A stretch of DNA of 64,000 nucleotides from Papaver somniferum (GCF_003573695.1 NC_039359.1:136115939-136179938), one strand, 5' to 3'. Shown: positions 12,313-24,148, counted from the first letter of the stretch. The notes: a model not told the origin generated them from the letters alone. A program made the numbers and translations.

Positions 12313-13542
12313 ATGGACAGCAGTAATCTCTCTGATAACGCAACACAAGATCAGAGGTCTTATGAGATGTTTCAAAATCCTAAGAAATCTAAGAAGCCTT
12401 CTGTACCTGCCTCTGTGTCTGAATCTGGATGATCTTTCAGATGAGAGTGATTCAGAAGAAGGACAATCTATTGATGAGGAAGTCTCTCAATATATCAATC
12501 CCTTTGACCATGCCTTGAAAGAAAATAAGTCAACATATTGCTTGAGAAAATATTTGGCACCTCTCTGTCAAGAAAACAGAAAGATGAGAAAACTCTTTAA
12601 AGGTTATGATTGTGGATATGAACTTTTACAATCTACCGTTAAAGATCGATAAGAAGACTTACACTCAAAAAGGTACGAATATGATAATCTCCTTCGGAAT
12701 CTCTTTATTTTGAAAGAAAGACTTGCGGAATCTGAAGTAAGATATGACTCTCAACAAAAATATTCTAATAACAGAGAACTCAGTCTCCTCGCCATAGAAA
12801 AATCTTTGGAGACCGATCTCGTTGTTGCCTTTAATAAGGTAAAATCACTTGAGGAGAATCAGAAAATATTCAATTCTAGCTCTACAAAATTATCTTCTAT
12901 ACTTGGAGCATGTAAAGAACATCGTGATACACGTGGTCTGGGCTATAAGGGAATAGACGCTCCAAGTACTGATAAAATCAACTTTGTTCAATCTAATGTC
13001 AACTCTTCATGTAAAAAAACGTTACCAGCAGCTGACGGTTTTGGATACAAGGATTGTATTCCTTAAATTTAACTCTCATGAGAACAGTCAAGAACAAATC
13101 CTTTAACTGCTATTATTGCGGAAATAAAGGACATCTTGAACGAAGATGTCGTTTTCGATTAAGGAATGAGAAACTCCACAACATTCTTGTATGGATGTCA
13201 AAAGAAGTAATTAAACCTGTCTCTCATATTGCTGGAGTAAAAGGCAGTGTATGCAATCAAGAGAAATGTTGTGATGAGTCATTTCTAGATTATGATTTTG
13301 AGACAAAAAATGCCTACAATTGTAGAAGGAAGAATGTCAGGTGGACAACTGACTCTTTAAATTACTCTGAGAAGAGAAAAAGGCATAGGAGAAAAAAAGA
13401 AAAGGTAAATTCCTTATCTCTTTCTAAAGAAGACAGTGAACCCGAGGTGTCTTCTCCAGATTTCATTCGTATCAATAATCGAGTCTCAGAGCTCAAGATC
13501 AACATAAACAGACTCAAACGGACTATCAAAAAGGCAAGGTAA
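12313..13542 (+). pseudogene. Broken copia-type gag with CCHC zinc knuckle
   Basis: The ATG at 12313, shortly after the primer site, opens a frame that stops near 12434. Coding resumes in other frames: 12362-12652 (acidic, with SDESDSEE), 12710-13066 (helical, Glu/Lys-rich) and 13054-13542. The last segment holds a clear zinc knuckle CYYCGNKGHLERRC (CX2CX4HX4C) at about residues 19-32, followed by a basic tail. Gag of this type binds element RNA and builds the particle. At least three frame breaks make this copy inactive. The tail rich in Lys, Arg, Ser and Glu after the knuckle is usual for copia gag, where protease would follow; none is seen. Confidence 0.8.
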
Positions 13543-14201
13543 GCGGCAGGTTCAGGTATTCCTTGTTCCTCTCCGGTTAAATCTCTTTCAACTAATCCTA
13601 GTGATTTTTCTGAAAATCTTCAAGGAGGAAAGAGAGAAGAAGTCAATATTCTTGATGAGCAAAAAGCTCATCAAAATACAACATGACTGCTTAATGTAGC
13701 ATCCTTCTTGTAATGTGGAAGGATGCTCATAATTCTCAAGAAGCCTTTGTGTCTTGAGAAAGTAGTTGTTGCTATATTTTATATAAGTTTTTTGTCCTTT
13801 ACGAAACAATGATCATAAAACTGTTGAGCCTTGCTCCAGTACTTTACATGATGTAATGTTTTTTTTGAGTGTTCACTCTTGAGAATAATTTCTTGTTGAT
13901 TGCCTTGATTTTCAACAATTCTCTTATGTTCCCTTGAACTAAGAATTTCATCCTTTATTTAAAATGATTCTTGAGTTTTTCATGACTTCTTCTAAATTTA
14001 GCTCCATTATTCTTTTTGGTCTCGTACCAAAATTGTAACCATAAGTGCACGTACACCTGACCCACACGGAACGTATATGAGTATCCCTAGGATTTCCTAA
14101 GAAACACTCATATATATATGTATCATGCTCCATTTTGGTACATACACATTCTGTAACGTCAAAAGGTTCACCTGATTTCTGTGTGCACAATGGATGGATG
14201 A

Positions 14202-14468
14202 AACAAGGAAGACAATGTTGAGAAGGGAAAGACTATCGAGTTTCACGAGAACCCTATTTTCATATCCTTCTATCATGTTGTTGATCATGAAAACAAACTA
14301 CCAGTTCAGATGTCATCACAACTGGTAGGAAATCTTCTTCGAGATTTTAAGGTCGTTCGTGAACAACTTGAAATTGCGACAAGAAATCTTGAGTTTCTGA
14401 AAAACGAACTGAATAAAGCAACTGATGAGCTCGTCTATGTTAAATCTCTGGTTGCTGGGTATGTTTAA
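14202..14468 (+). CDS. Small second frame in the copia-type element, helical peptide
   Basis: This frame of 88 codons is open from 14202 to the stop at 14466-14468. Its only internal ATG is at 14310, which leaves a 52-codon product. The protein has two parts. The first is NKEDNVEKGKTIEF and onward; the second is strongly helical with heptad-like spacing of Leu, Val and Ile (LLRDFKVVREQLEIATRNL, then LEFLKNELNKATDEL). I do not recognise a family. It lies about 650 bp after gag, where pol would normally be, and is flanked by sequence with no open frame. It may be the tail of a longer extra gene or a gag C-terminal remnant. Stops upstream argue against a functional protein in this copy. Confidence 0.35.
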   Translation, partial: NKEDNVEKGKTIEFHENPIFISFYHVVDHENKLPVQMSSQLVGNLLRDFKVVREQLEIATRNLEFLKNELNKATDELVYVKSLVAGYV

Positions 14469-15860
14469 TGTTTTTCCAAATCATGTTCTCAAGGAGTTGT
14501 TTTGATTTTTTCTATGAAATCTTCTTATAAGAATTTTATTCTTGTGTTTTTAGGAAGAATAACTAGAGTTTGGAATAGCCATTATTGTGATTACACATAG
14601 CTATGTCCAACGATTTTCATCTTCATGGTTTTTAGATTTATTTTCTTAAATTCTAAAGTTTGTTTGGAAGACGATTTTTGCAGTATTAATCTTTATGGTT
14701 TTATATATTGCAAATTTGTTATGGGATATGTGTGTTTGCGTCCGTGAACTATGGTTGTCCCATACGTGGTGAAAAGTTAAGTCTCTCGTATGTCGATATG
14801 CAAGTATTGATAAAGGATCGAATGAACTCTTAACAAAACAAAAGATAAGCCTATTATATGTCTTTATGCAAATATTGATGAAAGATAGGATGAGCTTTTT
14901 TTTACAAAGAGTATGTCTATTATATGTCAATGTGCAAATGGTGATCAGAAATAGAATGAATCTTTGTCTATTCCACAGTATTGATCTTTCCTGATCCATA
15001 TTTCTTATGTATGTACTGTGCGGCTCAGTAAGCTCTCTTATGTTGAGCATTTCTGATTAAATTAATCATGGGTTCTCTTGTGGTTAATTTAACTAAGTTT
15101 TTGGATACAAATTCATATTCTTATGTGAGTTGTTAATATCTAAAGAAATCCTTCTTTTCTTGTGAAAGTAAGGTCGCCTTTGTTGTTCTTTCGGGAATGA
15201 CATTTAATGGGGGAGAGTTCTTAATTGAACTTGTGCTTAATTGACAAATCTTTGTTGAGAGTGCGGATGTGGAATATTATAGCGTTTATCTTGTATCTTT
15301 ATAAACTCCTTGATGAATGCATTTAGTTTCGGCTATATGATTTCATCTAAAAAGTTGGTATGTACTTTCTTTTGGTCATGAAGTGTCTCTATGGAAATTT
15401 TATGAGGATCCCACTAGTTTTCGTACCTTTGCCAATTTTATTGACAAAAAGGGGGAGAATTAATATGTAGTTCGCACTACAAATACATATGGTTTTCGGA
15501 TCATTATGTAAGGGGGAGTGGTTTTCATGTGATATGAAGTATTGACTAAGGGGGGGTGATACATATCACCATAGTATTGTTGTCAAAGTTGTGATACAAT
15601 TGAACTTTGATGCTGTGTAATAATAATATGACACTGTGTAACAATGATTAAGAGCTTTTGTTTTCTCATTGTTATGGCTACGGATCTTCAACAAGGATTG
15701 ATGTTGCATTGAATATCTTTGGAATCATTGGAGTGCTTGGAAGTGACGAAGATTTCGAGTAATGTTGAAGAACCAAGAGGATCATGCATGTGGAAGAGAA
15801 GTTGCAAAGTTTATTTATTTTGTATTCCATATGTATTGATAATTATGTCGCTAAAATTGA
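14469..15860 (+). other. Non-coding interior of the copia-type element
   Basis: No protein homology is seen on either strand; short minus-strand frames (for example 14646-15050) look random. A triplicated motif occurs at 14790-14960 (variants of TATTATATGTC plus TGCAAAT, spaced about 65-70 bp). G-rich runs such as AGGGGGAGTG recur at 15425-15560, as copies of purine-tract-like sequence upstream of the real tract. Confidence 0.5.
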
Positions 15861-15873
15861 CAAAGGGGGAGAT
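15860..15873 (+). other. Polypurine tract of the copia-type element
   Basis: ACAAAGGGGGAGAT lies directly before the 3' LTR. It is the standard plus-strand priming tract of plant copia elements. Confidence 0.85.
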
Positions 15874-18224
15874 TGTTAGAGCACTTCTCGGTTGAACTCG
15901 CAAGCGTTGCTATCTCAAGCTTGTTTGTCAAGTTTTGTTGCCAAAACTATAAGTCTTGATTTCTAGTCTACTAATAGCTAAGTCTCGGACTAGGATAAAA
16001 AGTGTAGTTGAGCACTAGACTCCACGGTGTTCATCATGCAAAGATGAACAACTAATCAAGGAACTGGTGGAACTTCATCAACAAAAGGTATATGGAGACT
16101 TGAACTTATCTATCATTCAAAAGTCTACTTTATCTCCTATCTTGAGATAAAAGTCGAATTGCTATATAGACTGTGATTATACACATGTATTATTTCGAGC
16201 TGAGTTTATCTCGCTTATCTATTTTTCGAAATATGTGCTGGTAAGCTTTCGCTTTGGCCAAGTTCATCTTTACTAGTGACGAAAGTCATATTAGTTTCAA
16301 TTACTTGAAAATCGTTTTGACGAAAAATAGCTTGTGAACAACAACTATATAACGTCCTCTAAGAATGTTTCAATTATTGAAATAAGAGTTTAGAATACAT
16401 AACCATGGTTGGATATAAACATTGTGAGACAACTCATATGTGTGTAAGTATAATATCCTTGAACCAAAGTATGCGTACTTTGCTGCTCAGGATAACCGGA
16501 ACTAAAGTCCGCTTAGTGACGGAAGTTCACATCCCGTGAATTTCTGCTGGAGTTTGTGAACTGAAAACAAACTTAATTCGGGTACTTAAGTCCGCGTACC
16601 AGTATGCGTACTTAAGTAGGTTATTTTCTAAAAACAGTTTAATTCGTGAACTAAGACATTTATATTTTAAGGAATGCAATCTTTGCAAACCGTGGCTATA
16701 ATGTTCATGAGTCGATTCAAGTGAATCAAAACTGTTTTTATTTCGATTGTGTTTGTCTACTTCTATGAGATCTAAGCAATTGAACAACTCTCTAACTAGT
16801 TCATTTGAACTAGTTGTGGTAAAGAAGAATAAGGTTGATATGAAAGTGCTCATATGGATAACCTATGGTTAACTACCGTTGAACCAACGACTTGTACACG
16901 TTTAGGTATGGTTACTGAAACCCACAATGAAGTTACATTTCATATGTGTATAACAAGCTAAGATTCGATCTAACAGTTGAAAGATATTAGCTTGAATCTA
17001 ATCAGGTTTTCATCCCATGTTGAATATTGAATGCATTGTTACCAAGGTAGCATTGATTGCAAACCCTGATTTGAAGACTATATAAAGGAGAACTCCACCA
17101 ACTGGGAAACCTAATCCCCACACCTTTCGTGTGATACTAGTTGTATACTAGAGTCGATTCTCCTTTAACCTTAAGTTTCTATCGAGACCCCATAGGTTAA
17201 CGACTTGAAGACTTCATTGGGATTGTGAAGCCAGGCCCGACTATCTTCCATATAATTGTGTGATCTGATCTTGCTGTTTCTATCGTATTTGAGTACATTC
17301 GTAAGTATTGGCTTGAGATTAATTTCTCTGATAGGAAATATAGAAAAGTAATAACAAACATCTTCGTCTCAACGTTTGTGATTCCGCAATGTCTTGTTTC
17401 GCTAGTCGATTAAGATTATTCTGAGGTGGTTGATAATTCTAGGCTGTTCTTCGGGAATATAAGTCTGGGTTATCAATTAGTTCCTGTTCACCTTGATTTA
17501 TCAAAAGACGGAACAAAACTCGTAGGTATTTCTGTAGGAGACAGATTTATCTATTCATGTAGACTTTTCTGTGTGCTACAGATTCGTGTATTAAAGTCTT
17601 CGACTTTGGGTCGTAGCAACTCTTAGTTGTGGGTGAGATCATCTAAGGGAATCAAGTGCTTAGTATCCTGCTGGGATCAGAGACGTAAGGAGCGCAACTG
17701 TACCTTGGATCAGTGTGAGATTGATTGGGGTTCAACTACAGTCCAGACCGAAGTTAGTTTGTAGTAGGCTAGTGTCTGTAGCGTCTTAATATAGTGTGTG
17801 TTCAATCTAGACTAGGTCCCGGGGTTTTTCTGCATTTGCTGTTTCCTCGTTAACAAAACTTCTGGTGTCTGTGTTATTTCTTTTCCGCATTATATTTTGT
17901 TATATAATTGAAATATCACAGGTAGTGCGTTGAATCGATCAATTGGTAAATCCAACCTTTGGTTGTTGATTGAAATTGATTGATACTTGAACATTGGTCT
18001 TTGGTACCGTTCAAGTTAATTTCTCTTGTATTCAATTAGATTCGCAGATTTCTATTTGCTTGAGTAAGAATTGAATCGAAAAATTGAGATATAACTCTTT
18101 GATATACTTTTTGTTAAGATTGAGTCTGACTGTCTAGTTGATTCTCTTAAAAGTATATTGGAGTTTGTCCATACAGATTGTTAAGCAAAATATTGGGTGT
18201 GGTTGTTAGACCCCCACTTTTTCA
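15874..18224 (+). repeat. 3' LTR of the copia-type element, 2351 bp
   Basis: It begins TGTTAGAGCAC and ends ACTTTTTCA, then the TSD copy gactt. It differs from the 5' LTR by many substitutions and small indels, for example loss of one palindromic CGCGTAC unit near 16510. The short open frames at 16527-16853 (minus) and 17426-17626 match equivalent frames in the 5' LTR and are not genes. Confidence 0.9.
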
Positions 18225-18475
18225 GACTTTCCGAGTGATAGATGAGTTTCAGTCTCCACATAACTTTTGTTGATGAAGTTCCACAAGATCTCTTAGTAGT
18301 TCTTCGTCTTCAATTGATGAACGCCATGAAGTCTAAAGCTCAACTACACAATCTATCCTAGTCCGAGACATCACTATAAGTGGACTTAAAATCAAGCCTT
18401 ATAGTTCTGATCACTAAACTTGACAAACAAGCTTGAGATAGTAATGCTTGCGAGTTCGACCGAGAAGTGCTCTAA
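18225..18475 (-). repeat. Older copia-type LTR fragment, minus strand, right piece
   Basis: The reverse complement starts TGTTAGAGCACTTCTCGG at 18475 and runs into LTR sequence of the same family. It stops at the target site gactt of the nested element and continues at 9878 downward. It is therefore the 5' part of the LTR into which 9879-18224 inserted. Confidence 0.8.
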
Positions 18476-20951
18476 CACTATAAGTCTTGATTTCTAGTCT
18501 ACTTATAGCTATGTCTTGGATTAGGACAAAATGTGTAGTTGAGTTTTAGACTTCACGGCGCTCATCGATTGAAGACGAAGAACTACTAAAGGGAGCTTGT
18601 GGAACTTCATCAACAAAAGGTATATGGAGACTTGAACTCATCTATCACTCAGAAGTCTATTATATTCTATCTCCTATAGAGACAAAAGTCATATAGCTAT
18701 ATAGACTTTACATTATACACATTTGATATTTCGAGCTGAGTTTAACTCGCTTATATCTTTCTCGAAATATGTGTCGGTAAGCTTTTTGCTTTAACCACGT
18801 TCATCATTATTCTTGACGATCATGTGAAAATCACCTGGTAACATCTTACATAATTTGTGTGAGACAGTCATTTGATGTAGGCTCGGAATGTTTCGTATTA
18901 ATCATTCGATCACTTGAAAATTGCTTATAAGCTAATAGTTTGTGTGAGACAGCTATTTTCATTTCTAAGAATGTTTCAATGATTGAAATGGGAGTTAAGA
19001 ACTAAAACACATGTCTGGATGGATACATTACGGTTTGTGTACTTAGTGTACGAACTGTATTGACGGAATTCAGGACCGGAAGTTTGCATACCCGTTCACA
19101 AACTTATTCAACTGTTTAAGTCAGGGTACATAAGTTTCCATACCCGTTGGCAAACTGATTTAACTGTTGAAATCCGGGAACCAAGTTTGCATACCCGTTC
19201 GCAAACGGTTTCAACTGATGAATTCGATCCGGAGCTAAAGTTTGCGTACCCGTTTGGAAACTATCGGCTTGTGACAAATGTCCGGAACTTAAGTTCGCCT
19301 AACAGTTTGCAAACTTAAGCGGTTCAAGTTCTTAAATCGGTTATGTATAATTTCATACTTCTGAACAAATACATTTATAAATTAAGGAATGCAATCTTTG
19401 CAAGTCGTAGCTAAAATGTTCATGAACTGATTCTTTTGAATCAATCCAATTTTACTTTAATTGTATCTTGTATAATTCTGAGGATATAAACAATTGAACA
19501 ACTCTATGAGTAACACAATTAGATTCATTGATTATCAATTGATCTATAAGTGTTAAGATGAACAAGGTTAAGAGAAAAGTGTTCATATGGCTAACATCGA
19601 TTAATTATTATTGATCCAACTCAATATACACGTTTAGGTACGGTTACCCATATCTAAATGAAGGTATATTTCATTTGTGTGTAACAAGCTAAAGACCATC
19701 TAACGGTGGAAAGATATTAGCTTGAATCTTAAATCAGGTTTCATATAAAAGTGAATATTGAATGCTTTGTTACCAAGGTAACATTGATTGCAAACCCTGA
19801 TTTGAAGACTATTTAAGGGAGAATTCTAGCAACTGGGAAACCTAATCCTCACACCTCCTGTGTGATACTAGTTGCGACTATAGTCGATTCTCTTTCAACC
19901 TAGGTTTTCCCTAAAACCATTATAGGTTAACGACTTAAAGACTTCATTGGGATTCTGAAGCCATACCCTAACTATTTTCTCTGTAGTTGTGTGTTCTGAT
20001 CTTACTTTGTTCTATCGTATTGAGTATTATCTTCTCTAAGATTTGCTCGAGATTTATCTCCGATAGGTAAGATATAAAAAGTAATCACAAAGCTCTTCGT
20101 CTAATTCTTTGTGATTCCATAATAACTTCTTATACTACAATATATTTAAGTTATTGTTAGGTGATTGATATTACTAGGTTGTTCTTCGGAATATAAGTCC
20201 GGTATATCAATTGGTTCCTGTTCACCTTGATTTATCAAAAGACGGAACAAAAACTTCGTAGGTATTTCTGTGTGAGACAAATTTATCTATTCAATAGACT
20301 TTTCTGTGTGCGGTAATTTTTTTTATCAAGTCTTCGACTTTGGGTATAAAAACTCTTAGTTGTGGGTGAGTTTAGGTAAGGGAATCAAGTGCGTAGAGTC
20401 CTGCTGAGATTCAGAGGCGTAAGGAACGCGACTGTACCTTAATAAGTATGAGATTGGTTAGGGCTCAACTACATTCCAGTCCGAAGTTAACTTGTAGTAG
20501 GCTAGAGTCTGTAGCGGATTAATATAATGTGGTGTTCAAATCTGGACTAGGACCCAGGGTTTTTCTGCATTTGCAGTTTCCTCATTAACAATACTTCTGG
20601 TGTCTGTGTTATTTCTTTTCCGCATTATATTTTCGGTATAATTGAAATATCACAGGTTGTGCGTAATTCAATCAATTGGTAAATCCAACCTTTGGTTGTC
20701 GATTGAAATTGCTTGATGCTTGGATATTGCTCTTTCGTACCATCCAAGTTATTTCTCATATTGATCTGGCTCACAGATTCATATCTGTTCGATTGCAGAT
20801 TGATTTGAGAAATAGAGATATAACTCTTGGATATATTTTCCATGATTGAGTCTGACTGTCTGGTTGATTTTCTTGGAATTATATAGGAGTTAGTCCATAT
20901 AGATTGCCTAAACGAAATATTGGGTGTGATTGTTAGATCCCCGCTTTTTCA
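18476..20951 (+). repeat. Related LTR, plus strand, lacking its first bases
   Basis: From 18476 (CTATAAGTCTTGATTTC) to 20951 (CCGCTTTTTCA) the sequence follows the copia-type LTR from about its 80th base to its end. It is clearly more diverged than the LTR pair of the nested element. No primer site follows, so it is a solo or truncated LTR. It joins the minus-strand copy at 18475 head to head. It carries its own repeat array at 19075-19325. Confidence 0.8.
19075..19325 (+). repeat. Five-unit tandem array with paired GTTTGC/GCAAAC arms
   Basis: Units begin near 19076, 19122, 19173, 19228 and 19281, so the spacing is about 45-55 bp. Each starts around CCGGA or GGGTA, then AAGTTTGCATACCCGTT followed by GCAAAC or similar. 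The two half-motifs are inverted, so each unit could form a short hairpin. It occupies the same LTR position as the CGCGTAC cluster of the nested element (10478-10640), but with a different sequence. Confidence 0.75.
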
Positions 20952-21654
20952 CTAACCCATATGAATACTAATCCATTACCATTTTTAGTAAAAAACCCAA
21001 AACCCAAACACCTAAACAAAAATAACTTGTGATTCTCATAAAATCCTTCCAAATTCCACAAACCCTAATCATTTATTATTATTTTTATTATTTTTTTCCC
21101 CAACGATCTCCAATACAACCAAGAAATGGTAAATCTTCATTATCACGTTCTATTATTAGCATTTATTCATTGATTACATGTTTAAAAATTCAATTTTGAA
21201 AATCAAAATCTCCGATTTACCCAGAATCGGTTTATGTAGATGTATCGTATCAACCTATTCTGGGTTTTGTTCTTCGTCCATGAAGAACATGCAGAGGAAC
21301 CGGTTTATATGATGACTAGATTCGACCGATTCTGGTTAGAGATCAGAATATGAAAAGACATCGCCAAAATCAGTTTATAAGTCCATGAACATAAACCAAT
21401 TGTGAGTAGATTTTTTTTTTAAAAATTCGTGCTCCTACAATTGGTTTATATGTACGTGGTTAATGTACATATTATGGAAATTGTCTCTTCAGATTTCATT
21501 TCACAATCGTTTTTTATTATGTGTCTTATCCACCGATTCTTAGGGTTTCATGTTCCTTTGTGTTTTTATTGTTAGAATCAGATTACATATGTTGTCCTTT
21601 GTATCAGTTGTTGAACTAGCTAATTTTTCTTGGTATATATGAACTTTAGCCACC

Positions 21655-21855
21655 TAGCCTTTTATTGGAAGAGCTCGTTGAGTTCATCAGGTTCGGATTT
21701 GGGTGTGAGACCCGTCTGGAGCAGGCACCGGCGTTGGACGATTAACTTTCATTGGAAGAGCTCGTTGAGCTCATCAGGTTTTCCTGGAGAAGGAGGGATG
21801 CAATTGCAGCTCGTAAGGCACGCGATGGACATTTGAATAGTCTTTTTGAATAAAT
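21655..21855 (+). pseudogene. Possible exon remnant with an internal 30-bp direct repeat
   Basis: A GAAGAGCTCGTTGAG-containing block at about 21665-21694 recurs at 21751-21780, 86 bp apart. One frame reads EELVELIRFSWRRRDAIAA and continues about 20 more residues before a stop, a basic helical peptide unlike the AT-rich surroundings. The base composition is much more GC-rich than its flanks, which suggests captured or ancestral coding sequence. No family is recognised, and the repeat may have duplicated an exon end. Confidence 0.3.
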
Positions 21856-22585
21856 GGTTGCAGGCGAAGCTACCAATGCTTCTAATTGTGCTGGTCGTGA
21901 TGCTGCTTCTCCATGATGTTGATGCTCTCTTAGACATCATAAGTTTAAGTTTTAAGTTTTTATGTTTTGAGACTTTTAGTGGTTTAAGTTTGTAAACCTT
22001 TTTTGGATGATTATGGTTTGAATTTAAATGTACTGTGATTGTTAATTAAAATTATGTGTATAATAGGTTTATAGAAAACCAAGTTTATGCATGCTTTAAA
22101 ATATGTTTTGCAAGTACTCACAAGCAATCGGGCTATACAATTGCACCTATAAACCGATTGTTGAGGATGTATCGTGGAATCGGTTTATGTGGGTGTCAAT
22201 ATGATCCGATTCTTCATGTCTCAAAATCGTCGGGTTTTTGTATTTTTTATTAGACAGAATCGTATTACATGTGCAACTATATAAACCGATTACTGTCGGT
22301 GAAAATTTAAAATTTTCTTTGTTGATTTTCAAGCACAATCGATTTATGTTTCCAAACATAAAGACTGATTCAGTTGGGCATAAAAACATAATCGGTTTTT
22401 TCGGACATTCGAGAATACCGGTTGTGTTAAATTATTTTACTTTTTTCGGAAAAATTAGCCGATTGGGTCGTTCTTTATATAAACAGACCTCATCCGCGGA
22501 CCCAGTTTTCCTCAAATTTGCTTATTCTATTCGCTCTTACTCCATATATTCCACAACTACTTATTTCATACCTCTATATACCAAA

Positions 22586-23094
22586 ATGGCATCGTTTGAC
22601 TTCGTCGAAGATTTGACAATCATCAAAGCATGGTACGCCAAAAGTCGAGTTATAGATCACTCCTCCGTGAGGATAGAGTCCGAGACTTTTTGGGAGAAGA
22701 TATATAACAAATTCAGGCAAGGTCATGGGAACTCGAAGAGAATAAGTCTTCAACAAATCCATGATAGGCACCAAGTCATCCAAGATGCGATATTTGCTTT
22801 TATAAATATTCAACAATGGATTTTGAACGCTAGCCACTTTAGCTTATCCCTTCAATAATTTGTAAGTATTTTTGTGGTTTATTCTACACAATCTACTTTT
22901 ATAAATTTGTAACAAACAAAGTAAGTTTGTGTCGTGTATTTGTTGAACGAGGCCGTAATAGCGCGCCACTTGGAGGAAAATGAGGAAGCATTCACATTTG
23001 ATGAACGCTTTCACTTCATGATATCCAAAATTCCGAAATATGCCCTGGACTTTATGGTGGGTGAATTAGACTCTTATTCCTCCGACGAAGACTG
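22586..23094 (+). CDS. SANT/Myb-like two-exon frame inside the hairpin-motif element
   Basis: Exon 1 starts at the ATG 22586 (MASFDFVEDLTIIKAWY) and runs about 90 codons to a TAA at 22855-22857, just before a GTAAGT at 22861. Exon 2 resumes near 22930 (LLNEAVIARHLEENEEAF) and ends SYSSDED at 23092-23094. The pattern EDL-IIKAW ... FWEKIYNKF ... I--RH--I resembles the SANT/Myb-like DNA-binding domain found in plant NAM-associated and transposon-linked proteins; the second exon fits the C-terminal part of that domain with an acidic tail. The stop before the donor may mean exon 1 ends there, or that the copy is slightly damaged. Role: DNA binding, perhaps to the flanking repeated motifs, is inference. 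A profile search would decide the family. Confidence 0.4.
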
Positions 23095-23440
23095 ATAGTT
23101 TTAGGAGCTTTTGTATAGATTTTGTGGGTAGATCTCTACGTAAACCCTCACGAGGCTATAACTCATCAACTAGGGTCGCCTAGGGGTTTAAAGGAGATTG
23201 ATACACGTGCTAAGTGCATCCGGATTCCTACAAAAAAGAGTAGATTTGAAATGAATGAAAAAAAAATCTTACGAAAAAGAAACAATTGGTTTATATATGA
23301 CGCCCAAAAATACGATTACAAGAGTCGGGTTTTATCGATGCATGCTTTAACCGAATTTTAACGTCCTTCGTGAATACAAAAACACTACCCATAATCAGTT
23401 TACTAGTGCATGAACGTAAACCGATTCTGGATAGTGTTTC

Positions 23441-24148
23441 CGATAAAAATCTATCACTTTCAGTTATTTGATGTTTTGAAGATCAATTTACATCATATAA
23501 AATAATTAATTAATATTAATTAATCAGACGTAAAATGGGTAGAAAGTGAATATTTGGATGAGAGGTTGTGTGAAATTAATTTCTAACGAATTTTTTTATC
23601 ATTTAGTAACATGCCACAAATAAATGTTCTAGGCTCCAAAGTCCAAACTAGACAGATAAATAAAATTCAAACCTTAAGTAAAAGCTCTCCTCCTTTTCCC
23701 CCTAGCTGTCTCTCTATATATATTCCTAAGATCTTTGAAGCGTTTAAGGTTTTGAACTGTTTGGGGTCGTTGTACCGTTTAAAACAAGCATAGACTTTCT
23801 TGATTTTCACCGATTAATTAAGGTTGGCATTTGTTGTATTTGTTGTATTACAGGTTTTAATCATCACCCATATATCTTTCTAATGATGACTGCAAAACCC
23901 ATTTGACCAAAAATTAAAGCTCTACAATATGAATATTCTTCCGATCTTCCTAAGAGCATCTCCAACGGTGGGTGCTACAAATTCTATATGGAGTTTTTAT
24001 TTAGATCCTTATTTGTGCGAATTCGTGCACACTCGTTAACGAGTGTATGTTTCACATTTCAATGTCTACCCTTGATTTAATTTAGGGAGATATGTAATGA
24101 GGGTCGTGATTCTAAACATGGAGGGTAATGGGGCTTTCGGTTAAAAAA
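23441..24148. other. Intergenic stretch, no gene seen
   Basis: This is AT-rich sequence. GAGCATCTCCAACGGTGG at about 23953 resembles the terminal repeat of widespread plant MITE/hAT-type elements, but I found no inverted partner, so it is at most a fragment end. No credible frame. Confidence 0.4.

Larger units (their letters stand above)
9879..18224 (+). mobile_element. LTR retrotransposon, initiator-Met primed, gag-only, with intact TSD
   Basis: Both ends are clear. The LTRs at 9879-12246 and 15874-18224 begin TGTTAGAGCAC and end TTTTTCA, flanked by the 5-bp direct repeat gactt (9874-9878 and 18225-18229). An initiator-tRNA-Met primer site follows the 5' LTR, and a purine tract AAAGGGGGAGAT precedes the 3' LTR. 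These are typical Ty1/copia signals. The 3.6-kb interior has a broken gag with a CCHC knuckle and a second small frame, but no protease, integrase or reverse transcriptase. It is therefore a non-autonomous or deleted copia-type element. The two LTRs differ at several percent of sites by eye, so the insertion is not recent. Confidence 0.9.
21190..23440. mobile_element. Hairpin-motif array element carrying a SANT-like frame, ends not found
   Basis: The motif AATCGGTTTAT and its complement ATAAACCGATT recur at least ten times between about 21225 and 23430, mostly in inverted pairs separated by 8-20 bases. The clearest pairs are at 21225-21262, 21368-21404, 22153-22212, 22247-22292, 22338-22367 and 23393-23429. 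Arrays of short direct and inverted motifs near the ends are usual for CACTA and some Mutator-type DNA transposons. The cluster encloses the frame at 22586-23094. I could not find matching terminal inverted repeats or a TSD, so the class is inferred. Confidence 0.55.

Noticed and set aside
20948..20956. CACTA string that could be the end of a CACTA transposon
   Set aside because: It arises from the LTR end TTTTTCA joining flanking CTAAC. No inverted partner TAGTG was found at a sensible place.
22574..22837. Minus-strand 87-codon frame over the SANT-like exon
   Set aside because: Shadow of the plus-strand exon, which has the better domain match and splice context.
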